Assembly (NCBI RefSeq): GCF_004027225.2
Contig: NC_044282.2
Location: forward strand, 59,761,225 to 59,825,224
Direction: 5' to 3'
DNA length: 64,000 bases
Source: Strigops habroptila
Lineage: Eukaryota; Chordata; Aves; Psittaciformes; Psittacidae
Shown: piece after piece, positions 25,646 to 38,171 of the stretch
How the letters are laid out: each line of letters opens with the position of its first letter
Position numbering within the stretch: the first letter of the stretch is position 1
Notes under the pieces: model-generated
What the model saw: only the letters and a program-made list of their open reading frames with translations
The model's database searches: none
Told to the model about the DNA's origin: nothing
Made by a program: the position numbers and the translations under genes

Positions 25646-27689
25646 GAATGTTAACTTCCAGACACGGGAACGCAAGGAGTTGTAGGTACCTATCCTAGAG
25701 AAATCAAGCTCTTTAAGCAAATAGGTACTGGGGGGATTTCACTCGAAACCTTATGCAAGAATACTGCAATGCAAATAAGACATAGAAGATTCCATGAGAA
25801 TATCGGTAGCAAATGAAAGGGAAGACAACACATGACACTCAAAAGGCATTTAATTTTGCCTTTGAGATCAGGAAGAGATGGGCAGCTTTTAATAGCAGAA
25901 GCTCCCTTACCTGGTACATCAGCGTATCTCTGTGCTATCATGAAGGATGCAATATCTCGGAATGGTACGCCCTTTATTTCTCACCATTTACTAATAGGCA
26001 ATTTTGTAAATCTCTAAGGTATGAATAGATATTTAAGTTTTGATGTTTGCAATCCAATTTTGCTGAATTTTGCCCTAACAGCACAGCTTTCCAAAGGTGG
26101 CATTGCAAGCAAAATCTGAAACATTAAGTGGGGCCAGCCATTGCAAACATCACCTCGTCCTGATGAAGAAGCATGCAAGGACTGAGCAGATTTCTCAGTC
26201 TTCTGAAAGGCAGGTATTTTTCTTCATTTCTTCCTTTATTAGTTGACAAGCTACCTCCCATAACAGTTTAAAATATTTTTAGAGTCTGTTTAGAGTCCAA
26301 AAACTATTATACTTTTGAGAATGGTTATTTACAATAGGGTACATGTATTTGAAGGCTGATAAGACTTTATTTTGCCATTTTAACTATAAGTATGCCTTTA
26401 AAACCACATAGGCATGTGGTTATGTAGCAAAGCATGTTTATGTGACGTTAAAACCATATTCGTCTTAGCACATACTTTTCTATTCTCCTGGCTTTTCCCT
26501 TACACTACATGCAGAGTAATTTATGTTTGCAGTGCTTGATCTTCCATTAGTCACTAATAAGTTAATTAGTTACTGTAATAATATGTTCTTCAATCATGCC
26601 CTTTGTCTGGCGCTTCCAAAAGTTAACAAACAAGACAAAAGAATCTTGCATTCATTTTATCATCACCACCATGTTCACACCAGGCAATTTTAGCTAACAC
26701 TTTTGGATTTCCCTACTTTTGTAGCTGTCTAGTCTTCTTTTACAGTTTCCTATGTGGGAAATCAGTGTCAATCAAATTTACAGCTCTTCCCTTTGCAGTG
26801 TAAGTAATGCGGTGTTTCTCTCCCACAAGTGACTGCAGACAGCTGGTGGTAAGAGATATGCACTCTTTGAACCTCTGCCTGGATAGCTACAGGTGAAGCT
26901 GACATCCAGCCTGCTTCTCCATTGCATCTTACACAGATACACCATGCTCTTGTGTGAAGTATTCTCACATGTGACTTGTCAGTTGAGTGGCTTATGCCAT
27001 GTCACTTTGGCTAAATGGGTGCACAAGGCTCAAAGCAAAGACCACCAGGCACATTTTACCTCTGTTCTTCCATCAGTCCTCACTGTGCTTGTGATAGCTA
27101 GAATGGTTTTCTATTAGAGAAACTTGTTAACTATTTCAGAGGAAGAAAAAAGTACATCAGAGCAGTGAATGATTCCTGACATGTGAGAGACTTCCTAGTA
27201 TCACTGAAAAGGCAAAATAGGAGGCTGGAGAGCCCCTGTGCACGTACGGCTGGGGATGCTGCAATGTGAGGTCTGGAAACCTAGTCAATTATTACCTACC
27301 CTTGGTCACTTTGATCTCAATTGCATGCGTCCTCATGTTGAAATCCATACAGTCAGTCAACATTAAATAGACCTTTACATAACAACACTGAAAACCAGCA
27401 TAGAGAATGTAATGTCCTCTGTAGCACTAAAGCCCATGCAAAGGAATATTTCTCTGCAGAGATGAGGGTGAGAAGGAATAATAATCAGTGTTTGAGAGGA
27501 AGTCTGGGAGGAAGGATCTCCTGTATGTTACCAAGAAAAGAATAGCACTTCTCTGGTCCTGCATGATGAGTTTCCTGATCTGTCACACTGCTAATGCTGT
27601 AGGTGTGATGCTTTTCCTGGAAGGATCTGAGGCTTCTGTGTGGATGTTATCACGTGAAATAGCACAGAAACTTTAATCTTTAAGAATTA

Positions 27690-27770
27690 ACATAGAATCA
27701 GAGAATCAGATAGATTGGAAAAGACCTTCAAGATCATTGAGTCCAACCATTATTGTGCTGTTGATGACAA
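27690..27770 (-). mobile_element. CR1 LINE tail remnant
   Basis: AGAATCAGAGAATCAGA followed by TTGGAAAAGACCTTCAAGAT and GAGTCCAACCATTA is the complement of a CR1 3' end with its short terminal repeats. Confidence 0.8.
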
Positions 27771-30700
27771 ACTAAAACACCAGAAGTGTTTTCATTACAC
27801 AGTTAGTAGCGTTTAAATGCTTCCCTCTGTTCAGCACCAAAATGTTGGTTCCTATGGTGTACTGGGTAGATTTCTGTTGACTTGGGCACCATCATCATCA
27901 AAAATAAAAACACTGGAGCTCCATTGGCTCTTGTGAGGTAGGAAGCTGCTAATGCTGCAGCTACAAGAACTGGAATCATATAGACCAGACAGGTTAGCAT
28001 GGCACTGAGCTTCACCTGCATATGCATGATTGTTTTCATGTGTAAATAGACAGGTCTGTTGTGTCTGCTACATCCAAGATCTCATTATAACCTAACGAGT
28101 TGCAGATAATACAGTTAGTAGAGTCTGAATAGTGATTCAGCTGACCTCTCTGTATCTGTACAGATTAAATAGCGTCAGGATGTGATCACTGCAAATTGAT
28201 CACAATATTAAATTATTAGAACAGCTCTGTCAGTTTTGGTCTCTGCCAAAAATTCCTGGGCTGTTTCAATGATTAGTCCTGGCCAGGGACTATTTAAGTA
28301 GAGAGTCTGATGTGGTCACCTTGTTTTGGAGGCTAAGACAGTTGTACAACGTGAGTATGGTCACACCATGCCATAGGATCTCAGGAGCTAGAGAAAGGCA
28401 CTGTTATTAGTAGAGAAGATAGCTTTCCAATCTGTATTTGCAACTTACTATATTACAGACATTCATATTTGGCTGGTTTTGCCCCAATTGCAAATGAGCC
28501 TTTAACAAAGTGCTCCAGCAACCAACATCCTTCCCCTTACCCATAGACTATCTTGAATGCCTCTTTGCCTTGCTGCTATAAACAACTTGGGATGAAGACA
28601 ACCATCTTCTACATAGATCGGTGTCCTGATTAAAGTTTGGAGTTGCACAGGGTTTCCTCACTGTGCCTATCCCTACTTGGGTGCCACCATCACCAAAGGA
28701 AATCATAGTGATTAGGTGCTTGTGAGTGACATCTAAATCCCATGCTGGAAGTCAACCATTGTAGATCTCTGCTTCGACACATGACACGCAGTGGGGAATA
28801 ATACTAAAAGAAAATATATCACTAATCTAACAAACAAAATATGTCTGTGGAGTTATAGAAGATTACTTGAAATATAATCCTCTAAAGAACAAAGAAAACA
28901 AGCCACCCAGAGGACTCCCTTACAATAAATATATAGTTACTTCAATTCACTTAGTTATTTCACCTCTAACCCTCTGGAAAGCAGCTCACATCTTCTAAGG
29001 TCAATATCACAAGTAAAACCCAGTTAGGTAAATCATGACGTAAACAAGTACATAATCAATTTCCAATGAACTAATCAGTGAATTGTGCAATGCACACGAG
29101 GGCTGGAGGTGTGTGTGGTATTTGCTTTCTACTATCCGGTGAGCTATATCTGCTCAGGATGGGAAAAGAATGAGCAGTGCCTGGCTGGGGACTGGGAGCT
29201 CTTTCCTTGCACCTTCATCACCAAGATGTTTGCTTCCCAATTTCTAGTTTAAGACCAGTTTCAGTTAATTTTCTTGCTGGAATTGCACCCTTTGTGTGTT
29301 GAAACCACCTCAATATATGACCATACCATTTCTTAGGGGTCAGAGGCAGGACTACAAGTATCTCCTTGATATCTGCTGTCCCTTAAATATCTCCTTGAGA
29401 TAAGCACCTATCAGGTGAGCCTCTGGATGCACCATGTAATTCTGCTCTCTGCTTCATCTCCCCACCCGTGGATGGTGTTTCCTCACCACTCTGGTCCCCA
29501 TGCTGGGGGATGAGTCTTGGTCCAACCTTAGCTGGGAGCAGGACTGATACTGGAGCATCTGCAGAAACCAGTCGCAAAGAGTCCCTCAAAAGGAAAAGTA
29601 AGCCACTGAGTTGTTAATTTTTGAACTCCCTTGTTCACAGACACACCGATAGGGCATAAGCCTATCTGATTTTCATCTGCTGAAGTTGACAAAAAGCTCA
29701 AGGCCATTTGCAGTGACCCAACCCCACAGCAGCTAAAAGGGTCACTTCCAGCCATCCGCATAAAGGTCTCCACAGATGAACCCACGGCTCATAGCTCCTG
29801 CTCCCCTGTGCATGACTTTGCTGGGAAACCATGCCTTTAACAGCAGCACCTCACCCCCGCCTCCAAGGGTGGGATTCCTCCTGGGTAATGAGCCAGACAC
29901 TGCCAGGAAAATGACCTTTGGAAAGGCCAAGACTTGCTAGCAGCGTTAAGAGAGCTGCATTTCTCAAGAGCCCTCTGTATACTTTTCATGCCCACACCTT
30001 TGCTGGGGGTGTAAAACAATTTCACCCACACTTCACCCTCATCTCCAGCCCTTCAGAGGGGCAATGTGAATGGTTTTGTGGGTGTTGGTGCAAAAAGCAT
30101 ATGTAAAGGTTTGGCCTTGGTAGGGAATTATAAAAGTATGGCAAAAAATCTAACTCCTTATCAATGCAAAAATATGGCGCCTCTTCATAGGCAAGCCCCA
30201 TAGATCACTGCTCTTTAGGTAGGACCTGCAATGCAGAATCTTTTGGGCTGCCCAGTCATCATCTGAAGCTGTGAGTAAGTACATACTTAGCCTTAAAATC
30301 TGTGTTTTCTTTTCCATGTAACTCCTTCCATTGGGTTGGGGTGGAAGGATGGATAATGAACAGGGAAAGTTTGGTGTGCCAGAAGTTATTTTGGCATAGC
30401 TCCCTTTGTGCTGATGGAGTCTGATGGTGGGTGGTGGTGGAGCTAGTCCAACAGTGGGTGGAATGATGTTGCCAGAGGAAGGACAGGGAGGATAGTGGTG
30501 TCAACCATTCAACTAAAGATGATGGGGACCATTCCTAAGGCAACTAGGATGGCTGGCCACATCCACAAACTCATTCACCCTCCAGAACAAGATGGCTGAA
30601 TTAAAACTCTATTGGAAATGGTCCCTGGCCCATGACAAACCTCAGCGGTGTCCAGGGATAATTTGGGTTGGTGCTAGTTGGCCTGGGCCCAAACTGTGCC

Positions 30701-32531
30701 CAGGTTAGCTGATACTATAGAGACATGGTCTTGTACCTCTGCACTTAAACTGCTTTACTTGCCAACATGGACATGACGCTGACCCAGGGAATTTTCCTAT
30801 GGATGCTCTCAGAGGAAAGTGTAGATAGAACCTTTCCCTCTCTCCTTCCTCTCCACTCACTCCTCCTACCCCAAAGCACTCATCAGTTATGCTGGTATAT
30901 ACTATTTAGACCAAAGCTGTTGCAATCACACCACAAATAAGTGAAATCTCTGAAATGAGATTGAAAACTAATTGTCCCTTTTGATTACAACAGTTCTTAT
31001 TTGATCAGCCATTTCACCAGTGTACAGGACATAGGCCTTGTGTAGTGATTTAGTTGCAAGAACAGTTTTGAGTACAGGAGTATGATTTAAAATCTCAGAA
31101 GCATAAAGGAAGCAAGCAAGCAAACTCTGGGACAAAACCCCATTTGTCAGACAGCTTCTGTTCTTACATAAGTGACAAAATGCCATGGAAAAGTTCATAC
31201 AAAGGAAAGAAAATCTGGTTGATTTTCTGTGCACAAAAGACTAAGAAACAGCAGTTCATCTTCCATTGGCATAAACCTTGTGAAATGAGTGTGTGAGAGA
31301 ACAATACAGCCATAAGATCAGGCACCAATGAAAAGTGTACTGATAATAGCAAGATGAGAAGGTCTGCTAAGTCTCACAGATCTTTCAGGTGGGGGAATTA
31401 ATGTTACCCAGGAACACTGCACCTGCATGGCTTTCCCTCTGCCTTTCTTGAGCTGTATAAAGTAGGGAGCTCACCCTGCTGTGGAAATGGACCAACAGTG
31501 GATTTTGCCTTTTTTTCCTGATGTAGACGTGTAAATAAATGTAGTGTAGACTGGAACAGCGAGATTTTTATAGACAGCTCTCCGTGCCTTGTTAATCATG
31601 ATTCTCTTTGCACTGGAATTTGGTAGTCTCTGTTTTACCCCATCTGGTACCTGGAAAGGGAAATCAAGGCACAGAGAGAAGTAAGCAGAGGCTTGATCAG
31701 AGGAAACAAGAGACAAACCATGGCATCTACCAAACTATACTAGATTGGGGTTTTTTCAGCTGTGGAAGATCTGCAAAAGGAAATACCTGAGGTTTTTTTT
31801 CTTTTCAGAGAAATCAAAGGGGCAGAAAATCACTAGACAGTGACAGAGTAGTGGCATAAATCTTGCCCCTGGTTCAGCAGCCGAGTGAATGCACTCAGCA
31901 CGTACAGGGTTTGGTGCGTACAGATTCTATCTGCAGTGTTGCCGCCATGGTACAGCTATGTGCATTTGGCCCACAGTCAGGTGATCTCTCCCCTGCCTCT
32001 GGATGCTCTCCATCCTTACTTGCTTTGGAAAGAGCAAAGGACATTGGCAGTGAGGTAGCGACTTCTGGAGGACAGCCACCCATTAAATCCTCTGCTTGCT
32101 CAACCCACCAGTGACACACCAGGGGTTTTGGGACATGGGATAGGGACTCAGGTCTACGTTCATCAGGTAAGTGAGAACAGGAGCCACCAAAGGACCCACA
32201 CTTGGTTTTTCTGCCTTCTGTCTGTGGCTGTGATTCTCAGACAATATCAGGCTTAGGGCATCCCCAGGGCTCTCTGGAGCTGTGATGCCTGGTTATAGGA
32301 TAATCTGAGCCCAGGGGGTCTCTATTTTCCCCTCTGTCCCCATCCCCCAAAACACTTGTGGATGGTGTCAAGCAAGCTATGGGCAGAAAGGGGGGCTTCC
32401 AGGGCTGTGTCCAAGTAGATTAAGTTCTTTGCACCTTCAGGCCAGCAGCATTGCCAATGCCCACGTGCAATCCTGCCACCCAAGAATCCATTGAAATTAC
32501 CTTTTAGAGACACTCCATCTACTTGGTACCC

Positions 32532-32864
32532 TTACAGATCTTCCTCACTGGCTAAACAGCTACATGAGCTTCTGAAGATGTTAATCCATAACTGATGGTA
32601 GAGCGCAGCCATCATGGGGCCGTCCTCCGGCTGCCCCAGGAGCTCTGCCAGGATTTGAGAACCAAAGTGGCAGTAAATCAACCTGGTGCTGCTGAGCTTC
32701 ATGCTCCAGGGTTTGTTGGGCCAGAGGCTCTGTATGGAATGTGTGAAGGACCTCTGGTGATGGTCGTAGCGGTGTTGCTCGGGGTTGTACTTGCCCCCTA
32801 TGCCCACCACCACGTTGCACTGGGCCAGGCACTGGGGGTCCCGGGTGCACGGCACCTCTGTGTC
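32532..32864 (-). pseudogene. MYG1: MYG1-like exon fragment
   Basis: One minus-strand frame reads CTRDPQCLAQCNVVVGIGG, then YNPEQHRYDHHQRSF, then KPWSMKLSSTRLIYCHFG, then ILAELLGQPEDG and MMAALYHQ. This matches the MYG1 exonuclease family (human C12orf10), including its conserved YDHHQRSF and KPW-KLSS motifs, over roughly 90 residues. It begins at an acceptor-like CTGCAGTCTTCCAG and its frame ends at a donor-like GTAAGG. That fits a copied genomic exon rather than a processed mRNA copy. Similarity is lost after ALYHQ, and I see no N-terminal start or C-terminal half nearby, so it is a partial copy and presumably inactive. Exon boundaries are inferred from the motifs only. Confidence 0.75.
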
Positions 32865-33186
32865 CTGGAAGACTGCAGGCTAGGCATCCATCTGGAGTCG
32901 GATGCCCTTGCCTTTCTGAAGAGGGATTGGGAACCAAGAGAAGCTGTACGGAGTCATGGAGCTGCAGCTGCGATGTCCACTAATCCTGTCTCCTTTGTAG
33001 ACATAGGATGAGAGAAGGCTGACACTATCCAAATACTACCTAACCAGGGTCTAGCAAGGAAAGACCACTCTGCCATGGTGCATTTACTGCCCTTCACCAA
33101 GGCTGTGGGTTACACAGCGGGAGGGCAAAAACAATTGCCAGGGAGATGCCCACCTCTCAGTGAGACCCTGCGGAGGGTGGACATCC

Positions 33187-33258
33187 TGACCCCGGTGTGA
33201 TTTGAACACACAGCCTTCTGATCTGGAGTCAGACGCGCTACCATTGCGCCACGAGGTC
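33187..33258 (-). tRNA. tRNA-Trp (CCA)
   Basis: A 72-nt cloverleaf starting GACCTCGTGGCGCAATGGTA with anticodon loop CTCCAGA and discriminator A. The acceptor stem GACCTCG/CGGGGTC pairs with one G-U. D, anticodon and T stems (GTGTG/CACAC) pair fully, and the T loop is TTCAAAT. No T-run follows within 20 nt; the first is about 55 nt downstream. It lies outside the inverted repeat and has different flanks from the other two Trp copies. Confidence 0.93.
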
Positions 33259-33893
33259 TGGGCTGGGATGTATTCTGCCCAAATATCATCCTGGATTTTA
33301 TGGCCATGGGTTGTTCTTTGAAGTAAGGAAAGGAAAATCTCTGCCAGTTGCCTTGCTAAGCCTGCAAGGAGGGCACTAAATGGGGCATTTCAGATGAGGA
33401 AGGCCAAAACATGACCATTGCCCAGAGCAGCCCTGCAGGACCTCTCCTAGTAGAAACAGGCTCCTGAGCTTGGAGTCTCTAGAGGGGCAGGAGGGATCAT
33501 GTCCTACCACCTCCCTGGGGAGAGAGGCCCCATTCACCTGGCAGATGCACAGCACCCACCTCATGCCCTGTGGTAGGAGGGACCCTCATGCAGTTTGACA
33601 GCCTGGCTGGGGTCACCTTCCCCCAAAAAAGGAGATGGAGTGTGCTCTGGGTTCAGCTGCCTCCACATGCCCTGGACACATGCTGTTTACTCTGCACCTC
33701 TGCCCCACCCCTCCTTGGGCTTTCACCCCCCAGCAGGGTCACCACGCTGTGGACATGACCTGCCTGCCCTCTCCTCAAGGGGTGGCCTCGTATTCTGTAC
33801 CTCCCATAGCCCTTCTCCTGGGGATTCCCATGGCGAGGACATCCCCACCACCCCGGCCAGGGTCCGTGCTGGGGAGCTGTGCACCTCCATCCT

Positions 33894-33965
33894 GACCTCG
33901 TGGCGCAAGGGCAGCGCGTCTGACTCCAGATCAGAAGGCTGTGTGTTCGAATCACACCGGGGTCA
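33894..33965 (+). tRNA. tRNA-Trp (CCA), left arm
   Basis: A 72-nt cloverleaf with anticodon loop CTCCAGA, T loop TTCGAAT and discriminator A. The D loop reads AAGGGCA, unlike the other free copy. All stems pair. No TTTT terminator is present in the next 40 nt, so Pol III termination would need a distant site. It may be poorly expressed. Confidence 0.9.
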
Positions 33966-34938
33966 GCCTTGGGGCACCACTGCACACCCTCTGCGTTCAC
34001 CCTGCTTGAGCGGCAGGGCTCTGCAATGCACTGGCCAACTACAGAGGGGGTACCTCAAGAGCAGCCCAGAGCTTTCCTTTCAGCCAGATGTGGTGCTGTG
34101 CTGGTTGGAGATTATGGATCATGATCATAGTAGAGGCCAATGCTGGGAGGTGTTGTGGTGGGCGTCTGCCACAGTTTTCCCTCATCAAGAAGCAGAAGGA
34201 AGCGATGAATTCTTCCTCAGGAAAGTGCAAGAACCGTCAAGACTGCATGTACAGCCGCTCCTGGGGGACCTGGAATAACCCTCAGGCAATAGTTGCCTGG
34301 GAGGGTAACATGTGGTGGTACAGTCAGCCCAGGGCATTTCTGCAGGGGGTCAAGGACAATTGTTCAGTGTAGGATTAGGGGAATAGAGACAGGATTCGCA
34401 TGAACAGCATGAGAAGTTTTTTCAAGAAGAGTATGAAGGAGGATCTGGGGAGTTCTCGTCTGTTCAGCCTCACCTCAGAGCCCACATGAAGGCTATGGAA
34501 GAAATACTCCTGAAAGACATGCCCAAATGAAGGAAGGGTTGAAAATGACCAGAAACACTGACCATGGATATACGGAGGAAAGATGACTCTTGGCCAGTGT
34601 GATTGGGTTCTTTGAAGACATTACTTCCTGGGCAGTCACAGGACACCAAGGAACATCATTTATCTTGACATTGGTTTGACCTCTGATGGGGTCTCCCAGA
34701 CCTGTCACTGTAGCAGGACACAGGGATACAGCACCTAAGCTGAATCCCAAGGTAAAGCAAAGTGCCTGGACGAGAAGGCTGAGGGGATTGTGTCAGCAGC
34801 TGGCAGTCCAGCTGACGTTCTTCACTGCCTGATGCTGAACTGGATGTTGTTTGGTGTCTTTGTGATGGGTGCAGAGGATGTTCTGCAGAATGAAGGATGC
34901 AGAGATCCTGGCAGGGCCCTGGGGATGGTGAGGGGCGT

Positions 34939-35011
34939 GGGCCAGTGGCGCAATGGACAACGCGCCTGACTACGGATCAGGAGATTGCAGGTTCAACTCC
35001 TGCCTGGCTCA
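34939..35011 (+). tRNA. tRNA-Arg (ACG), left arm
   Basis: A 73-nt cloverleaf: acceptor stem GGGCCAG/CTGGCTC (one G-U), anticodon arm CCTGA-CTACGGA-TCAGG, T arm GCAGG-TTCAACT-CCTGC, discriminator A. The D loop reads AATGGACAA. A Pol III terminator TTTT follows at 35016-35019. Confidence 0.94.
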
Positions 35012-35222
35012 ATGCTTTTAGCCTGGCTACGGCTCCTCCTGTTCCCTCCGCGAGGGCCTTCATCTGTCCCTGGGGCTTTCTGCAGGTGAAAAGTGCTTGG
35101 GGGTGTCCTCTTGCCCTGCAGGAAGGAAAGAGTTTCTCCAGACCTTACGGTAAAGCTGGGCGCCTTGTCTCATCACTCTACTCATTACTGACATTACTCC
35201 CATAGTTTACTCATCTTCCATA

Positions 35223-35530
35223 GTGGGAATACCGCATAACGCTTTGGGGCCCCCAGTTTGAGGATATTGATCAACTGGAACAAGTACAATGGAGGGCTAT
35301 CAAAATGTAGCACTTCCTGTATGAAGAGAAACCATGGAAACTGGGTTTATTTGGTCGATGGAAGAGAAGGCTTCAAGAGAAGGAGAACCTGATAGAAACC
35401 TTCCAGTACCTATGAGGAGGTCATCAAGCCAGGTGCTTCATAGTGTTTCACGATAAAGAGGATGAGAGACAACAGGTATACATTGAAACAGGAGATTCTG
35501 GCCTATCCCTAGTGTCTTATTCCTACATGT
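35223..35530 (+). mobile_element. Old CR1 LINE fragment
   Basis: A diverged copy of the CR1 3' region, recognisable by GGGGCCCCCAGTTTGAGG, CAACTGGAACAAGTACAATG and the following GGAAGAGAAGGCTTCAAG. It lies in the spacer of the inverted repeat. Confidence 0.7.
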
Positions 35531-35554
35531 CCTTTAAAAAGTCCCTCTGTCTTT

Positions 35555-35842
35555 CTGGGCTGTGAGCTCACACTGCTGGGTCATGTCCTCTTTTTCACCC
35601 ATGAGTACCTCCAAGTCCTTATCTGCAGGGCTGCTCTCAACCCCTTTATTCCACAGCCTGTACTGATATGGGGGATTGCCCTGATCCAGGTGCAGGACCT
35701 TGCACAGAGTTCACAAGGTTCCTGTCAGCCCACTTCTCCTGCCTTACAAGGCCTCTCTGAAGAGCAATCCTGCCCTCCAGAGCATCAGCCTCTGCTCCTT
35801 AGTTGATGTCATCCAGAAACTTGCCAAGCGTGTACCCTGCCC
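35555..35842 (-). mobile_element. Old CR1 LINE fragment, opposite strand
   Basis: The complement of an internal CR1 3' part: GTGAGCTCACACTGCTGGGT, ACCTCCAAGTCCTTATCTG, CTGATCCAGGTGCAGGACC and TTGATGTCATCCAGAAACTT all match the antisense consensus as I remember it. It sits between two plus-strand CR1 pieces. Confidence 0.7.
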
Positions 35843-35845
35843 TAT

Positions 35846-36260
35846 CATGTCCAGTTTTGGGATCTCCAGGACAAGAACAACGTTCACAGACTTCGTTATG
35901 TCCCAGAGATGGTCATCCAGATGAGAAGGTGGTGAGTCCCTGAGGAGGAGTGGCCTAGAGAGCTAGGTTTCTATAATACAGAGAAGAAGAGGTTGAGGAA
36001 GGATTATAACCTTGTTTTATGCTATGTGTGCCTACAGAGAAAGCACATCCAGGCTTTTCTTGTGGACCTGGAGGATGGAGCTCAACAAAAACACATTAAA
36101 TCAAGAAAAATCTCTATTGGATGATAGGAAAAAAATTCCACACATCAGAGGTCACACATTAGAACAGAGTCCAAGGGAGCTTTTGGAGTTCTCATCCTTG
36201 GAGATGTTCAAATGTCAACTAACAGAATGACTTAATGTCCATGACTTTAGTGCTCTGAGC
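35846..36260 (+). mobile_element. Old CR1 LINE fragment
   Basis: Diverged CR1 3' region with ATCATGTCCAGTTTTGGGAT, GAGAAGAAGAGGTTGAGGAA and a degraded tail near GATGTTCAAATGTCAACTAA. It may be the continuation of the plus-strand copy that ends at 35530, split by the opposite-strand copy. Confidence 0.6.
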
Positions 36261-36403
36261 AGGGGATTAGATCACCTTCCTTCCAGGGATCCCAATAATA
36301 ACCTGTTTTATTCTGTGTTTAACTAAATCCTGCCGCAGCCTCCCCTGCTCGTCTCAGAAAGCCCATCCAGCAATGGGAAGCCCCCACACCTCCAGGAGGG
36401 CAT

Positions 36404-36476
36404 GGGCCAGTGGCGCAATGGATAACGCGCCTGACTACGGATCAGGAGATTGCAGGTTCGACTCCTGCCTGGCTCG
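36404..36476 (+). tRNA. tRNA-Arg (ACG), spacer copy
   Basis: A 73-nt cloverleaf with the same arms as the left-arm tRNA-Arg, but D loop AATGGATAA, T loop TTCGACT and discriminator G. All stems pair (one G-U in the acceptor). A TTTT terminator follows at 36480-36483. It looks the most canonical of the three Arg copies. Confidence 0.96.
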
Positions 36477-37125
36477 CCATTTTCCTGCCCACAGCCCGGC
36501 CTGTGGCAGGATGATGATGCCCTGTGGCCTGTGGCAAAGGGGACCTCTTTCTCTGTGGTGGGCTGCCTTTGCCTGGCATTTCTCCCTTCTTGTTGGGCTT
36601 CCCTTGCATCAGACCGAATATACTGGCCAAAGAAAAGTTCATCATGCTTAAGTTGAGCAGAAATTTGGACTAGAGACCTCCACGTCAGTTAAGCAAAGGC
36701 AAACACAACATACTGCATGTGCAATGGGATAATCCAGAGAAGCTCTACTGTTCGTGCTTTCCATGGGGCCCACTGATGTTGAGCGCAGACCTTGACAAGG
36801 TACTGACAAACAGCAGCAAGAGCAATGTGACCCTCAAAGCTGGTTAGGGACCAGAGCACATGACATGCCAGGATAGCCTGAGGACTAGGTCTGTCCAGCC
36901 TACAGGGGAGCAGTTCAGGATCTTCGTTCTGCTGTGGGATTTGCTGTGGTGCCCCAGCTCTGCCCCTTTTGGAATGCCCAGCTCTGCCGTAAGGTCTGGA
37001 GAAACTCTTTCCTTCCTGCAGGGCAAGAGGACACCCCCAAGCACTTTTCACCTGCAGAAAGCCCCAGGGACAGATGAAGGCCCTCGCGGAGGGAACAGGA
37101 GGAGCCGTAGCCAGGCTAAAAGCAT

Positions 37126-37198
37126 TGAGCCAGGCAGGAGTTGAACCTGCAATCTCCTGATCCGTAGTCAGGCGCGTTGTCCATTGCGCCACTGGCCC
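37126..37198 (-). tRNA. tRNA-Arg (ACG), right arm
   Basis: The mirror copy of the left-arm tRNA-Arg, identical in sequence: D loop AATGGACAA, T loop TTCAACT, discriminator A. TTTT follows at 37118-37121 on the minus strand. Confidence 0.94.
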
Positions 37199-38171
37199 AC
37201 GCCCCTCACCATCCCCAGGGCCCTGCCAGGATCTCTGCATCCTTCATTCTGCAGAACATCCTCTGCACCCATCACAAAGACACCAAACAACATCCAGTTC
37301 AGCATCAGGCAGTGAAGAACGTCAGCTGGACTGCCAGCTGCTGACACAATCCCCTCAGCCTTCTCGTCCAGGCACTTTGCTTTACCTTGGGATTCAGCTT
37401 AGGTGCTGTATCCCTGTGTCCTGCTACAGTGACAGGTCTGGGAGACCCCATCAGAGGTCAAACCAATGTCAAGATAAATGATGTTCCTTGGTGTCCTGTG
37501 ACTGCCCAGGAAGTAATGTCTTCAAAGAACCCAATCACACTGGCCAAGAGTCATCTTTCCTCCGTATATCCATGGTCAGTGTTTCTGGTCATTTTCAACC
37601 CTTCCTTCATTTGGGCATGTCTTTCAGGAGTATTTCTTCCATAGCCTTCATGTGGGCTCTGAGGTGAGGCTGAACAGACGAGAACTCCCCAGATCCTCCT
37701 TCATACTCTTCTTGAAAAAACTTCTCATGCTGTTCATGCGAATCCTGTCTCTATTCCCCTAATCCTACACTGAACAATTGTCCTTGACCCCCTGCAGAAA
37801 TGCCCTGGGCTGACTGTACCACCACATGTTACCCTCCCAGGCAACTATTGCCTGAGGGTTATTCCAGGTCCCCCAGGAGCGGCTGTACATGCAGTCTTGA
37901 CGGTTCTTGCACTTTCCTGAGGAAGAATTCATCGCTTCCTTCTGCTTCTTGATGAGGGAAAACTGTGGCAGACGCCCACCACAACACCTCCCAGCATTGG
38001 CCTCTACTATGATCATGATCCATAATCTCCAACCAGCACAGCACCACATCTGGCTGAAAGGAAAGCTCTGGGCTGCTCTTGAGGTACCCCCTCTGTAGTT
38101 GGCCAGTGCATTGCAGAGCCCTGCCGCTCAAGCAGGGTGAACGCAGAGGGTGTGCAGTGGTGCCCCAAGGC

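Larger units (their letters stand above)
23584..32531. other. Intergenic between AvBD10 and the tRNA island
   Basis: No gene recognised on either strand. It contains two short CR1 tails and an isolated TATA-like motif, listed separately. The open frame at 27803-28039 (minus) is hydrophobic but matches no family known to me. Confidence 0.5.
33862..35161 (+). repeat. Left arm of large inverted repeat
   Basis: About 1.3 kb that is repeated in inverted orientation at 36976-38275. Paired positions always add to 72137, so there is no net insertion or deletion between arms. Long translated stretches of the two arms are identical; differences are visible only in the first 60 or so bases and the last dozen. 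The arm carries one tRNA-Trp and one tRNA-Arg. Weaker homology runs outward to about 33827. Confidence 0.95.

Noticed and set aside
27803-28039. Hydrophobic 78-codon minus-strand frame
   Set aside because: A membrane-like segment is visible, but there is no recognised family and no gene context.
31164-31352. Minus-strand frame with GLCQWKMNCC, like the end of a defensin
   Set aside because: No upstream cysteines at beta-defensin spacing, no acceptor at the right place and no signal exon nearby. The CC pair looks accidental.
33595-34278. 227-codon plus-strand open frame
   Set aside because: It runs through a tRNA-Trp gene and repeats in the other palindrome arm; its protein has no family resemblance.
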